From contig JBLWWK010000014.1 of assembly GCA_048267965.1 (NCBI GenBank), positions 1 to 64,000 on the forward strand: 64,000 nucleotides of DNA, read 5' to 3'. This stretch comes from GCA-2705995 sp048267965. GTDB taxonomy: Bacteria; Bacteroidota; Bacteroidia; Flavobacteriales_G; Salibacteraceae. Below the pieces are notes generated by a model. That model saw only the letters and a list, made by a program, of their open reading frames with translations. It did not search any database and had not been told where the DNA came from. The translations under genes were made by a program, and so were the position numbers. Shown here piece by piece: positions 27,463 through 36,928 of this stretch. Each line of letters starts with the position of its first letter. Position 1 is the first letter of the stretch.

Positions 27463-27797
27463 GCAATGGTTTTCAATAAGGTTAGATGTTAAAAGTAAAA
27501 TATTTGTTTTTTAAATGAAACAACTTTTCACTCGATTCGTATAAAAACGCTTTTTCATTTTATTCGGTATTTCTACCTAAAGTTGTCAATATACGGTCAA
27601 ATAGTTGAATTCCCATGCAGAGCGCCCTTTTCAGAAGAAAAGGCGATAAAAAATAAATGCACACCTCGGTATTTGCACATAAATAATTAACCTATTGGTA
27701 ATCAAACGGTAGGAACCCAACTTTCATTTTATTCTAACATTTCTCTTGCCGATATCATTTCCTTGTTATTGCTTTGTTTTGATTTAGTCTAAATAAA
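27463..27797. other. Intergenic region between divergent kinase and LuxR regulator genes
   Basis: The 335 non-coding bases separate two divergent regulators. A TACTTTTA-like box occurs upstream of the kinase on the minus strand, and an exact GGTAGGAACC motif lies at 27709-27718. No tRNA, stable hairpin or conserved small reading frame was recognised. Confidence 0.6.
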
Positions 27798-28427
27798 GTG
27801 AAGCCGTCTCAACTTATTATTTGCAGCACTCATCCGATGATTCGAATGGGATTTACTACCGCGCCAAATCCTCCGTTTGGCAGCAGAACTATTCACTTTG
27901 CATCGAGTAGAGAAGAATATATTCAATGCCTAGCTAAAGCGCCCAATTCAGTACTCATTATTGATACAGACGATTCTGTTTTCACTCTCTCTTTTCTTGA
28001 AAAAGTTTCCAACGCGGGTATCACAAAAATTGTAGTCCTGTTAGACGAAACCCAAACAGAAGCCGTACAAAAAAGCGTTCAATTGTCGATTGCCGGTATT
28101 TTAACCAAGTCGTGTTCTATTGAAGAACTCAACGAATGTGTTATTGCCGTTGAAAAATCGCAACGTTTCTTTTGCAATACCATCTTAAATCTAATTCTTA
28201 ATGGTGGAGATCAAGAAAACGAAGATTGCGATCCTACCGAATTAACCAAAAGAGAACTAGAAGTACTTCAACTATTGGTAGATGGGCACACCAATAAATC
28301 GGCCGGGGCAGCACTCAATATTAGCCCACATACCGTACACAGCCACCGAAAAAATCTCATGAAAAAGCTCAATACCAGTACCATTGGCGAGTTAATTAAA
28401 GAAGCACATCGCTTAAATTTAGTTTAA
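27798..28427 (+). CDS. LuxR-family response regulator upstream of the heme locus
   Basis: The 209-residue protein has a divergent receiver-like N-terminus (about 1-130; D56 in VLIIDTDDS is a possible phosphoacceptor, K106 near ILTKS) and a LuxR-type helix-turn-helix (about 148-205; LTKRELEVLQLLVDGHTNKS). The acidic pocket at the N-terminus is incomplete, so phosphorylation is uncertain. The start is GTG; no ATG precedes the conserved region. It lies 142 bases upstream of the HmuY-like gene, which has its own promoter. Control of the heme genes is inferred from position only. Confidence 0.85.
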   Translation: MKPSQLIICSTHPMIRMGFTTAPNPPFGSRTIHFASSREEYIQCLAKAPNSVLIIDTDDSVFTLSFLEKVSNAGITKIVVLLDETQTEAVQKSVQLSIAGILTKSCSIEELNECVIAVEKSQRFFCNTILNLILNGGDQENEDCDPTELTKRELEVLQLLVDGHTNKSAGAALNISPHTVHSHRKNLMKKLNTSTIGELIKEAHRLNLV

Positions 28428-28503
28428 ATACAGTACACGGGAAACTTCAGTTTCACCTACCCTCTACCACGATTAGGGGAGGTAAAATACCCCTTTTATG
28501 TGA

Positions 28504-28534
28504 TTGCCTTCTGATAGAGCTCCTACTACATTTG
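28504..28534 (+). promoter_or_regulatory. Bacteroidota promoter, TTG-N20-TACATTTG, for the heme-uptake operon
   Basis: TTG (28504-28506), a 20-base spacer and TACATTTG (28527-28534) fit the Bacteroidota consensus TTG-N19-TAnnTTTG with one extra spacer base. Transcription would start near 28540, about 30 bases before the ATG at 28570. Confidence 0.6.
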
Positions 28535-28569
28535 CAGTGTTAATTAGAATTAATCTAAATAAACATAGC

Positions 28570-29832
28570 ATGAAAAAAATCTTTACTCTTTTATTAACCG
28601 CGTTGTCTGCAACCACCTTTTCACAAAGCTTTGTAGACGATTCTGTTAATATTCAAGCAACATATCCTAACCAATCTTTTTACAGTTTAGAAAACGGAGA
28701 AGTGTCTAACGTAGACAACAAAAATTGGGATATCGCTTTTGGTTCAACTGGCATTAGTTCTACGTTTCGTGTTAACCACGCGGCAGGTACCAAAGTTTGG
28801 TTGTATCCGCATGGAGGTTTTGATCAGTGGAACTCAATAGATACAGCAGGTATTACTGGCTGGCCGCAACTTGCCAACAGCACAGATTCTTGGGAAATGG
28901 GCGCACTTTCACAACCGGCAGATCCTAACGATCCGTTCGATTTAGGTTGGGGTGCTTATGATATGGCTACTCATCAAGTACTCGGAAACCGAGTTTTTAT
29001 TCTTGAAACCAAAGAGGGTGCCTACAAAAAACTATTTGTAGAATCATTAGCAAGTGGAGTTTTTACTGTACAAACCGCTGATGTTGATGGAGCTAACCCC
29101 GCTGACTATACGTTTACTAAAGCCAACTACTCTGATAATAATTTCGGTTATTTCGAATTTTCATCAGAAACTACTTTAGCGAGAGAGCCTATTAGCCATG
29201 ATTGGGATTTGGTTTTCTCAAAATACGGTGAAGAAATAGCGATGGGGCCTGGTATGACCATTATTTACGGAGTAAGTGGGGTGTTAGCCAACGTGGGCGT
29301 TGAAGCTATGCAATTGTATCCTGTAAACGATGTTTACGCAGATCAAGATACTACAGCAGTACCTTTTAGCTCTTCTATTTCTGCCATTGGTAGAGCTTGG
29401 AAAAGCATCAACATGGGAACCGGGAGTTGGGATATTGCAGACAGCACTGTTTACATGGTAAAAACCCGAAACGAAGATGTTTGGCAGTTGGTTTTCACTG
29501 GTTTTAAAAGCGATGGAACCTTCAACTTTAGCAAAAAGAAAATTTACAGCGGAATTAGCTCGGTAGATGGAATTACTGAAAAATCATCTGTGCTTAATGT
29601 TTATCCTAACCCAGCAGCCGATCAGCTCAACATCGCCTTTGATCTTGAAAAATCGCAAGCCGTTGAAATGAGTCTATACAATTTACAAGGTCAATTAGTC
29701 GCTCAAGAAGTGCAGCAAATTGGCGGTTTTACTTCTGCTCAAATCAACGTGAGTGCGGTTCCTACCGGTATTTACTTACTTACCATTCAGGCAGATGGAG
29801 TTACAACTACCCGCAGAATTGTAAAGCAATAA
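28570..29832 (+). CDS. Secreted HmuY-like heme-binding protein with type IX sorting domain
   Basis: From the ATG at 28570 the protein has 420 residues. A signal peptide ends near TTFSQ (residue 19). Two HmuY-like segments follow (about 20-165 and 170-340), each with the FYSLENG or FEFSSET start and a WDIAF or WDLVFS motif typical of HmuY. A type IX sorting domain (about 348-420) opens with NVYPNPAADQLNI. HmuY proteins take heme from host or environmental hemoproteins and pass it to a TonB receptor. The frame opens at 28504, but that start precedes the promoter box. Four bases separate it from the heme-binding protein gene, so it begins the heme operon. Confidence 0.82.
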   Translation: MKKIFTLLLTALSATTFSQSFVDDSVNIQATYPNQSFYSLENGEVSNVDNKNWDIAFGSTGISSTFRVNHAAGTKVWLYPHGGFDQWNSIDTAGITGWPQLANSTDSWEMGALSQPADPNDPFDLGWGAYDMATHQVLGNRVFILETKEGAYKKLFVESLASGVFTVQTADVDGANPADYTFTKANYSDNNFGYFEFSSETTLAREPISHDWDLVFSKYGEEIAMGPGMTIIYGVSGVLANVGVEAMQLYPVNDVYADQDTTAVPFSSSISAIGRAWKSINMGTGSWDIADSTVYMVKTRNEDVWQLVFTGFKSDGTFNFSKKKIYSGISSVDGITEKSSVLNVYPNPAADQLNIAFDLEKSQAVEMSLYNLQGQLVAQEVQQIGGFTSAQINVSAVPTGIYLLTIQADGVTTTRRIVKQ

Positions 29833-29836
29833 AGAC

Positions 29837-30730
29837 ATGAAATATTTACTCAGCATAGCTATGGTTGCATTCGTATTATTCGGATGCAACCCTTCTTCTT
29901 CTAACAACGAAGCTGCTGCTTCTACAGAAGAAAATGCGCAGCAAGAAAGCGCAAGAATTGTATCGTTAAACGGTACGCTTACCGAAATTTTATTTGCCTT
30001 AAACGAAGGCGAAAACATTGTTGGGTTAGACGTAACCAGCACCTACCCAGAGGCAGAAGTTGCCAATTTGCCCAAAGTGGGCCATGTAAGAAACGTGCAA
30101 GCCGAAGGTATTTTGTCGTTAAACCCAACGGTAATTTACGCGTTAGAAGACGAGTTAAACCCTCAGTTAATTAGTCAGTTAGAGCCTTCGGGGGTAGAAA
30201 TTAAATTGTTTCAACTAGAGCACTCTAAAGAAGGCACTTATGCGCTAATTAAAGCGGTAGGAACCGATCGTAACAAAGAAGAAGAGGCCGAACAACTTCA
30301 GAAAAACATTAGCGAAAAATTGGCGAATTTCTCTGTAGAGATGGAAAAAACGCCTAGAGCTTTATTCATTTATGCACGTGGTGCCGGAACCTTAATGGTG
30401 GCGGGTGAAAACACGCAAATGGATGCCATGATTCGTTTGGCGGGTGGTGAAAATGCCGTAAGCGGATTTGAAGATTTTCAACCGTTAACGCCAGAAGCTT
30501 TAGCAGCTGCTAATCCAGATGTAATTGTCATGTTTAATGGCGGTGCCGCTTCACTTATGCAAGATGGCGGAGTAATGGCTATTCCCGGAATTGACCAAAC
30601 CACTGCGGGTAAAAACAACCATGTAGTTACCATGGACGGATTAAAACTATCAGGCTTTGGTCCTCGATTAGCTGAAGCAGTTATCGAATTGAACCAAGGT
30701 TTTAAGAACGGTAAACCATCGAATGAGTAA
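29837..30730 (+). CDS. hmuT: Heme ABC transporter periplasmic binding lipoprotein (HmuT-like)
   Basis: The 297-residue protein starts with a lipoprotein signal (lipobox LFGC, Cys about 17), then a class III periplasmic binding fold with the characteristic SLNGTLTEILFALNEGE opening. Family members bind heme or iron-siderophore and deliver it to a BtuC-type permease. Heme specificity is supported by the adjacent permease, ATPase, HmuS and HmuY-like genes. Its last 8 bases overlap the permease start. It contains an exact GGTAGGAACC (30256-30265). Confidence 0.88.
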   Translation: MKYLLSIAMVAFVLFGCNPSSSNNEAAASTEENAQQESARIVSLNGTLTEILFALNEGENIVGLDVTSTYPEAEVANLPKVGHVRNVQAEGILSLNPTVIYALEDELNPQLISQLEPSGVEIKLFQLEHSKEGTYALIKAVGTDRNKEEEAEQLQKNISEKLANFSVEMEKTPRALFIYARGAGTLMVAGENTQMDAMIRLAGGENAVSGFEDFQPLTPEALAAANPDVIVMFNGGAASLMQDGGVMAIPGIDQTTAGKNNHVVTMDGLKLSGFGPRLAEAVIELNQGFKNGKPSNE

Positions 30731-31751
30731 GAAGCTTTTTTTAATAGTTAGTATTGTTTTTTTAGGATTGTCAATGTTAGCTGCTTCCATTATTGGAGCA
30801 GTTAACATTGATTTTGCTGATGTAGGCCAATTCTTGTTCAACGAGAATTTGTCTCCTCAACTTCAGCGCCTAGAAGCCGTATGGCTCAACATTCGCCTGC
30901 CTCGAGTATTACTTTCTGTAGTAATTGGTGCAGGCTTGTCGCTTTCTGGTGCTTCTATGCAAGGCTTGTTTAGAAATCCGTTAGCAGATCCGTCAATTAT
31001 CGGTATTTCAGCAGGCTCAGTAACAATGGCCGCATTAACCATTGTTTTAATTAATCCGTTTTTAACGCAATTCCCTTCTATAGCTGGCGATAGTGTTTTG
31101 TCTATTATGACCTTTTTAGGAGCCGTTGGTTCGGCCACCCTCATTTTTACTTTATCTAAATCGGGCAAAAAAACCGATGTAGCCACTATGCTTTTAGCCG
31201 GTGTAGCGCTTACCGCCATTGCCGGTGCCATTACAGGCTTGCTCACCTATTTAGCAGACGATGCTCAGTTAAGAGACCTCACTTTCTGGACCATGGGTTC
31301 ATTGGCTGGAGCTAATTACAACAACGTTTTAATAGTTACGTTCACCTTGGTTGTTGCTTGCATTTTGGTGCTGCCAGAATACAAATCGTTTAACGCGCTC
31401 ACCCTAGGCGAGCAAGACGCTCAACTTATAGGAACTCACACAGAAAGATTAAAGAAAAAGGTAATTGTTGCTACGGGTTTAATGGTGGGTGTAGGTGTTG
31501 CTTTTACTGGAATGATTGCCTTTGTAGGGTTGGTAGTTCCGCACATTATGCGCTTGGTGGTGGGTAACGATCACCGCATTTTGTTGCCCATTAGTTTAGT
31601 AGTTGGCGCCATCTTACTTACCCTTACAGATACCGTAGCCAGAACCATTGTACAGCCAGCAGAATTGCCCATTGGGGTTATTACTTCTTTGGTAGGAGCA
31701 CCCATATTTCTCTCCCTATTAATTCATCGAAAAAAACAATTTTCACTGTGA
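30723..31751 (+). CDS. hmuU: Heme ABC transporter permease (FecCD/BtuC family, HmuU-like)
   Basis: The 342-residue protein has about nine to ten transmembrane helices and FecCD-family signatures: RLPRVLLSVVIGAGLSLSGA (about 57-76), PLADPSIIGISAG (about 88-100) and GLVVPHIMRLVVGNDHR near the C-terminus. It forms the membrane channel of a type II importer with the preceding binding protein and the following ATPase. The start overlaps hmuT by 8 bases, and its stop overlaps the GTG start of the ATPase gene. Confidence 0.93.
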   Translation: MSKKLFLIVSIVFLGLSMLAASIIGAVNIDFADVGQFLFNENLSPQLQRLEAVWLNIRLPRVLLSVVIGAGLSLSGASMQGLFRNPLADPSIIGISAGSVTMAALTIVLINPFLTQFPSIAGDSVLSIMTFLGAVGSATLIFTLSKSGKKTDVATMLLAGVALTAIAGAITGLLTYLADDAQLRDLTFWTMGSLAGANYNNVLIVTFTLVVACILVLPEYKSFNALTLGEQDAQLIGTHTERLKKKVIVATGLMVGVGVAFTGMIAFVGLVVPHIMRLVVGNDHRILLPISLVVGAILLTLTDTVARTIVQPAELPIGVITSLVGAPIFLSLLIHRKKQFSL

Positions 31752-32566
31752 TCAACGTAGAGAACATATCCTTCACGGTAGGATCCCATCCCATTCTTAA
31801 AGCTATTTCTCTAGAGGCCGGGAGAGGAGAATTCATCGGAATATTAGGTCCTAATGGAGCGGGTAAATCTACGCTTCTCAAAATGATGAGTGGAGAATTG
31901 GTTCCTACCCATGGCAAAGTAGAGTGGTTAAGCAAAAACATTGAAAAATGGAAAGTAAACGAGCTAGCAAAAAGTCGCGCTGTTCTTAACCAGAAAAGCC
32001 ACCTTTCTGCTCCTCTAAAAAACCACGAAGTGGTAATGATGGGAAGGTACCCACACTTTAAGCATCAACCACAAACTTCTGATTATTCTATTGTAGATAC
32101 TGCCCTCGAAAAAACGGGTACTTCTTCTATAAAAAACCATTCTTATATGGTTTGCTCGGGTGGTGAGCAGCAGCGGTTGCACGTTGCAAGAGTGTGGTCT
32201 CAGTTATACGGAGAGCCTACTGTTTCGCCCAAACTGTTTTTACTCGATGAGCCTCTAAATAACTTAGATATTAACCACCAGCACAACATTATGCAATTGG
32301 CAAAAGACTTTGCAGAAGCAGGCAATGTGGTAATAGCTGTTATGCACGATATTAATCTAGCGGCTATGTATATGAATCGCCTTGTGTTTCTTAAAAACGG
32401 AGAGTTGGTTGCAGACGGAAAACCCAACGAAACCGTAGATAGTCAACTACTACAATCTATATATGACTATCCGATGGTGGTGATGGATCACCCGCATTTA
32501 GATTGCAAAATCACCGTTCAGGCTATGCCGAACACCTTAACAACAAACAGAAATTTAAATCTATAA
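31748..32566 (+). CDS. hmuV: Heme ABC transporter ATP-binding protein (HmuV-like)
   Basis: The 272-residue ABC ATPase has Walker A GPNGAGKST (34-42), signature CSGGEQQRLHVAR (about 137-149), Walker B LFLLDEPLNNLD (about 163-174) and a switch His in VMHDINLA. The start is GTG, overlapping the permease stop as GTGA, which indicates translational coupling. It powers heme import through HmuU. It contains one GGTAGGATCC (31777) and one GGTTCCTACC (31900) motif. Confidence 0.92.
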   Translation: MINVENISFTVGSHPILKAISLEAGRGEFIGILGPNGAGKSTLLKMMSGELVPTHGKVEWLSKNIEKWKVNELAKSRAVLNQKSHLSAPLKNHEVVMMGRYPHFKHQPQTSDYSIVDTALEKTGTSSIKNHSYMVCSGGEQQRLHVARVWSQLYGEPTVSPKLFLLDEPLNNLDINHQHNIMQLAKDFAEAGNVVIAVMHDINLAAMYMNRLVFLKNGELVADGKPNETVDSQLLQSIYDYPMVVMDHPHLDCKITVQAMPNTLTTNRNLNL

Positions 32567-32568
32567 TT

Positions 32569-33630
32569 ATGCAAACTGCAGATAGCACATTAAAAGAGCG
32601 CTACGAAGCGCTAAAAGCTGAAAATCCAAGATTACGTAGCAAACAAGCTGCTGACCAATTAGGTGTTACAGAAGCAGAATTAACTACCGTTTTAGAAGGG
32701 GTTACTCCACTTAGACCTGAGTTTCAAGCTATTTTAAAAGAAGTAGAAAGTTTAGGTTATGTAATGGCGCTTACCAGAAACAAAGATGTTGTTCACGAGC
32801 GCAAAGGAGTTTATTTAAACCCAGAACTCGATAATCCGCATGTTGGTTTATTTGTTGGTGAAGATATCGACTTACGTATCTTTTTTCATTGCTGGAAATA
32901 TGCTTTTGCTATTGAAAGTGAGAACAACGGTAAAGCCACCAACGGCTTACTATTCTTTGCCAAAGACGGATCTGCTATTCACAAAATCTACTTAACGCCT
33001 AAAAGCAACACAGAAGCTTTTCAACAGTTAATCGAGAAGTTTAAAAACACCGAAGATTTCACAGTTACTCCAGAGCCTTTGCCTGCTAAAGAAAAAGAAC
33101 TAGCAGACGAAGAAATTGATGTAGCTGCTTTTCAAGAAGAGTGGAGAAACCTTACCGATACCCACCATTTCTTTGGTATGCTAAAACGCCACAAAGTATC
33201 TCGTACTCAAGCATTGCGTTTAGCTCCAGAAGGTGAGTACGCTACTAAATTAGATAACTCTGCAATGCGTAACATCGTTACCAAATCTGCTGAAAAAGGA
33301 TGTGAAATAATGGTGTTTGTAGGTAACCCAGGAATGATCCAAATCCATACAGGGCCCGTAAAAAAACTAATGGATCACGAACAGTGGTTCAACGTACTAG
33401 ACCCGAACTTTAACTTGCATGTGAACGAACCTGCTATTAAAGAAAGCTGGGTGGTGCGCAAACCTACCGAAGATGGTATGGTAACCGCTTTAGAATGTTA
33501 CGATGAAAACGGTGAGCAAATTGCTCAGTTTTTCGGAAAACGCAAGCCCGGTATTCCTGAATTAACGCTTTGGAGAGAAATTGTTGCCGAAGTAGAAAAC
33601 GACTTAAAATTAGAGTCACAACCAGCATAA
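32569..33630 (+). CDS. hmuS: Hemin-degrading factor (HmuS/HemS-like)
   Basis: From the ATG at 32569 the protein has 353 residues and shows the two-repeat HemS/ChuX layout: an N-terminal half (about 1-170; LKERYEALKAENPRLRSKQA opening) and a C-terminal half with FFGMLKRHKVSRTQALRLAP. It binds heme in the cytoplasm and breaks or traffics it to release iron. The frame opens at 32503 within hmuV, but that would add an unrelated extension; the chosen ATG lies 2 bases after the hmuV stop. It completes the cytoplasmic end of the heme pathway. Confidence 0.9.
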   Translation: MQTADSTLKERYEALKAENPRLRSKQAADQLGVTEAELTTVLEGVTPLRPEFQAILKEVESLGYVMALTRNKDVVHERKGVYLNPELDNPHVGLFVGEDIDLRIFFHCWKYAFAIESENNGKATNGLLFFAKDGSAIHKIYLTPKSNTEAFQQLIEKFKNTEDFTVTPEPLPAKEKELADEEIDVAAFQEEWRNLTDTHHFFGMLKRHKVSRTQALRLAPEGEYATKLDNSAMRNIVTKSAEKGCEIMVFVGNPGMIQIHTGPVKKLMDHEQWFNVLDPNFNLHVNEPAIKESWVVRKPTEDGMVTALECYDENGEQIAQFFGKRKPGIPELTLWREIVAEVENDLKLESQPA

Positions 33631-33632
33631 TT

Positions 33633-35879
33633 ATGCGCATCTGGCTTTTCTTATTTGCATGCATCTTGAGCCTTAATTCTTGGGCTCAACTAAGCTTTAC
33701 AGTGATGGCCGAGCAGGAGAAAGATCTTCTGCCCGGTGCTCACATTGCTTTGTATAACAGCAATATGCAGCTTATTAACACGGTAGTTACCAATGCTCAA
33801 GGCACGGTAACCATTCAGTTGGCCAATGCAGCTAACTATCAGAATTTACAAGCTGTTTGTAGTTACATCGGGTTTGAGAAAGACACACTTTTTATTCAAC
33901 CCAACGGTGCGTATACTTTTCAGTTACAACCAGCTAAAATGGTGTTGAACGAGATGGTAGTTACCGGACAATACAGCCCCAACAGCTCAGAAAAAAGTGT
34001 GCATAAAATTCGAGTAATTACACGAGAAAAAATCGATGCGATGCAAGCCGTTAATTTGCGAGATGTTCTCACCAACGAAATGAATGTGAGAATAACCCAA
34101 GATGGAGTGTTGGGCAGTGGCATGCAGATGCAAGGAATAAATGGCCAGAATGTAAAAATTATGATCGATGGTGTGCCAGTAATTGGTCGGCTCGATGGTA
34201 ACATAGATGTTAGTCAAATTAACCTTAACGATGTAGAGCGCATCGAGGTAGTAGAAGGTCCGCTTTCTGTTAATTTTGGAACCAATGCTTTGGCCGGAAC
34301 CATCAACATCATTACCAAAAAAGGGAAGCATAAAGGGTTACAAGCTCAAGTAAATACTTATGCAGAACAAGTAGGAACCTTTAACCTAGATGCTAGCGTT
34401 AGCGGTTCTATTAAAAAACATAATCTCAGGTTTTCGGCAGGGCGCAATTATTTTGATGGATGGGATCCTACCGAAAATAAAGCCTTTAATTATTTTGAAA
34501 AACGCCAAGTAAATCAGCGCAACCAACAATGGAGCCCGAAAGAGCAATATTTTGGTCGTCTCAATTGGAATACTCAATTCAAAAAATGGGAACTCAACGG
34601 ACAAGCCGCTCATTTTCAAGAAGAAATTATTAATCGAGGCGATGCTCGCCAACCGCTAGGTGTAACAGCTTTTGACGATGTGTATTTTACCCAACGATCA
34701 GATGCCAGTTTTTCGGCCACCCGAGATGCGAAAAAAGGACGCTTCACAGCCTTAGTAGGGGGCAATTATTTTCAACGCATTAAGAATACGTACATCACCG
34801 ATTTAACTACACAAAATCAAGAATTGAGTAGTGAAATTTCTGATCAAGATACTTCTGTTTTTAGGCAATTAATGAGCCGAGGTAGTTACATTCATCGTAT
34901 AAATCCAGATAAAATATCGGTACAAGTAGGGTACGATATTACGGTAGAAGAAGCAGTGGGCGAACGCATCGAAAACGAAGAACAAGCATTAGGCGATTAC
35001 GCCCTTTTTACCACCGCAGAATGGAAACCTACTTCTACGCTTACCTTAAAACCAGGAGTAAGAGCCGCTTACAACACAGGGTATAGCGCACCCATCACTC
35101 CCGCACTCAACGTGTTGTACAAAAAGAAAGGTTGGTCGTTAAGAGGTTCTTTCGCACAGGGATTTCGGGCTCCTACCTTAAAAGAATTGTATTTTTTCTT
35201 TGTAGATATTAACCACAACATTCAAGGAAATCAAGATCTAAAAGCAGAGTATTCTAACAATTTTTCAGCATCGGCTAGTTACCAATGGGTAAAGAAACAA
35301 ACCATTGTAAAAGGGGAAATTCGCGGATTTATCAATCAGATTGAAGATCGAATTACACTCGCTCAAAATACCGATCAGTTGTTTAGTTATGTGAATATCG
35401 GTTCGTACCAAACACAAGGTATTTCTTTAAAAGCCAGTGTTTTACTCAAGCATTTAAAACTTCAGGTAGGAACCAATTACATTGGACGTGAAAACATCGA
35501 AAATGATGATTTTGACATTGAAAGATTTACTTATTCGCCAGAGGCACAATCTTCTGTTCAATACACCTTACCCAAGCACCAAATAAAGCTCTCTGCCTTT
35601 TACAAATACACGGGCGAATTACAGGGTTTTTCTGTGGTTAACGATGAGCTAGTGAATACCAAAATAGAAGATTATCATACGTTAGATTTAACAGCCGGAA
35701 AATCGTTTTGGAAAGAGGCAGTATCTGTTTCTGTAGGTGTTAAAAATGCGTTAGACGTTCAAGAAATTCGTACAAGTGGCTCTTCAGGTGGTGCGGCACA
35801 CAGCACCAGCTCATCTAGCCTGATGGTGGGCATGGGAAGAGTTTATTTTATTCAATTACGCTACTCATGGAAAAAATAA
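33633..35879 (+). CDS. hmuR: TonB-dependent heme receptor (HmuR-like)
   Basis: From the ATG at 33633 the protein has 748 residues: signal peptide (MRIWLFLFACILSLNSWAQ), a carboxypeptidase-like N-terminal extension (about 25-105), a plug domain (about 110-230; EMVVTGQYSP, VKIMIDGVPVIG, IERIEVVEGPLSVNFG, GTINIITKK) and a 22-strand barrel. Such receptors import heme or siderophore across the outer membrane with TonB energy. Heme is inferred from hmuT-U-V-S upstream and two HmuY-like partners. Its 3' end overlaps the HmuY-like lipoprotein gene by 13 bases. It contains exact GGATCCTACC (34463) and GGTAGGAACC (35465) motifs. Confidence 0.9.
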   Translation: MRIWLFLFACILSLNSWAQLSFTVMAEQEKDLLPGAHIALYNSNMQLINTVVTNAQGTVTIQLANAANYQNLQAVCSYIGFEKDTLFIQPNGAYTFQLQPAKMVLNEMVVTGQYSPNSSEKSVHKIRVITREKIDAMQAVNLRDVLTNEMNVRITQDGVLGSGMQMQGINGQNVKIMIDGVPVIGRLDGNIDVSQINLNDVERIEVVEGPLSVNFGTNALAGTINIITKKGKHKGLQAQVNTYAEQVGTFNLDASVSGSIKKHNLRFSAGRNYFDGWDPTENKAFNYFEKRQVNQRNQQWSPKEQYFGRLNWNTQFKKWELNGQAAHFQEEIINRGDARQPLGVTAFDDVYFTQRSDASFSATRDAKKGRFTALVGGNYFQRIKNTYITDLTTQNQELSSEISDQDTSVFRQLMSRGSYIHRINPDKISVQVGYDITVEEAVGERIENEEQALGDYALFTTAEWKPTSTLTLKPGVRAAYNTGYSAPITPALNVLYKKKGWSLRGSFAQGFRAPTLKELYFFFVDINHNIQGNQDLKAEYSNNFSASASYQWVKKQTIVKGEIRGFINQIEDRITLAQNTDQLFSYVNIGSYQTQGISLKASVLLKHLKLQVGTNYIGRENIENDDFDIERFTYSPEAQSSVQYTLPKHQIKLSAFYKYTGELQGFSVVNDELVNTKIEDYHTLDLTAGKSFWKEAVSVSVGVKNALDVQEIRTSGSSGGAAHSTSSSSLMVGMGRVYFIQLRYSWKK

Positions 35880-36838
35880 ATCGTTTGTTTTTTTGGGCTA
35901 GTTGCTTAGCCGTTTTAGTTAGTTGTGATCCAGGAGAAGAAACCGTTAACGCGCTCCCTCCCGGAGATGTAGAACGAAATACCATTGAGCAAGGCGCCAG
36001 TTACAACGAGCAAATTTGGTTCTCTTTTTTGTCTGAAGGTGTTACCGCAACCACCCAAAAATTTTTGTGGGATTTAGAATTCTCTTCGGTTGCAGAACAG
36101 GGAACTATTTTTCTTAATGGAAGTAAATTTATGCAGGCCGGTGCCACTACTTTATCGAGCGTAGCAGATTCTGTAGATGTTTCTACCATAGATCTAGATA
36201 TAGACCATCAAACTGGAGATTTTGATAGTTTACAAATTGGTTTGCCCAGCGCATCGGTAGGAACCGTTTTTCTCCTCGATTTAGGTCGTAATATAGATAA
36301 TAAGAATTACGGCTATGCACTGTTTCAGCTTACGGAAATCGAAAACAACACTCTTCATTTTTCTTACCGATTCTATGGAAATTCGGCTATAAAAAACGAA
36401 ACCATTACCCTTCATGAAACAGAGAAAACACATTACTCGCTGATTAACCAAGCCACTGCTCAAGGCTTACCGGTTTCCGAAAATTGGGACATCTGTTTTA
36501 CACAATATTCTTATCGTTTTTACGAACCACCTTTAAATTATTTAGTTAACGGAGTATTCGTTAATACCGAACGCTTTTCGGTTGCTGAAGACAACACGAG
36601 AAGTTTCGAGTCGATCGATTTATCAACCACCGATTCGTTAACCTTTCACTCAGAAAGAGATGTAATTGGCTACGATTGGAAAGAATACAACTTAGAACAA
36701 GGAGTTTATGTGGTTTATCCTGAGAAGAATTACGTTTTAAGATCGAAAGAAGGGTTTTTCATTAAACTTCATTTTATTGATTTTTACAACAAATCGGGCG
36801 AAAGAGGCTATCCGTTAATGGAGTGGCAGCGTTTGTAA
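35867..36838 (+). CDS. hmuY: HmuY-like heme-binding lipoprotein
   Basis: The 323-residue protein begins with a lipoprotein signal (LAVLVSC, Cys about 21). The body resembles HmuY twice, with EQIWFSFLSEG and WDLEFSS early (about 46-72) and ENWDICFTQY later (about 205-214). It would be anchored at the outer membrane and hand heme to the TonB receptor whose gene it overlaps by 13 bases. It is a second HmuY-like protein in the same operon, lipid-anchored where the first is exported by type IX secretion. It closes the operon. An exact GGTAGGAACC lies at 36256-36265. Confidence 0.8.
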   Translation: MEKINRLFFWASCLAVLVSCDPGEETVNALPPGDVERNTIEQGASYNEQIWFSFLSEGVTATTQKFLWDLEFSSVAEQGTIFLNGSKFMQAGATTLSSVADSVDVSTIDLDIDHQTGDFDSLQIGLPSASVGTVFLLDLGRNIDNKNYGYALFQLTEIENNTLHFSYRFYGNSAIKNETITLHETEKTHYSLINQATAQGLPVSENWDICFTQYSYRFYEPPLNYLVNGVFVNTERFSVAEDNTRSFESIDLSTTDSLTFHSERDVIGYDWKEYNLEQGVYVVYPEKNYVLRSKEGFFIKLHFIDFYNKSGERGYPLMEWQRL

Positions 36839-36874
36839 TTGTTCTAATTTCTTTTTTTTTGCTTGTTCCAGCGC

Positions 36875-36900
36875 CACAACTTGGGAAGTTGTTGAGCCAG
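36875..36900. repeat. Short palindromic direct repeat, left copy
   Basis: The sequence around CAACTTGGGAAGTTGTTGAG recurs at 37353-37379 in the same orientation with few changes, bracketing repeat copy B. Each copy can fold on itself (CAACTT with AAGTTG). It may mark the element border or a target-site structure. Confidence 0.6.
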
Positions 36901-36928
36901 CCGGTGGGAAGAAAAAAGTTGTTCTTAA

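Noticed and set aside
28434..28500. Terminator after the LuxR gene
   Set aside because: Only short imperfect stems (GAAAC/GTTTC and GGTA/TACC) are present; too weak to call.
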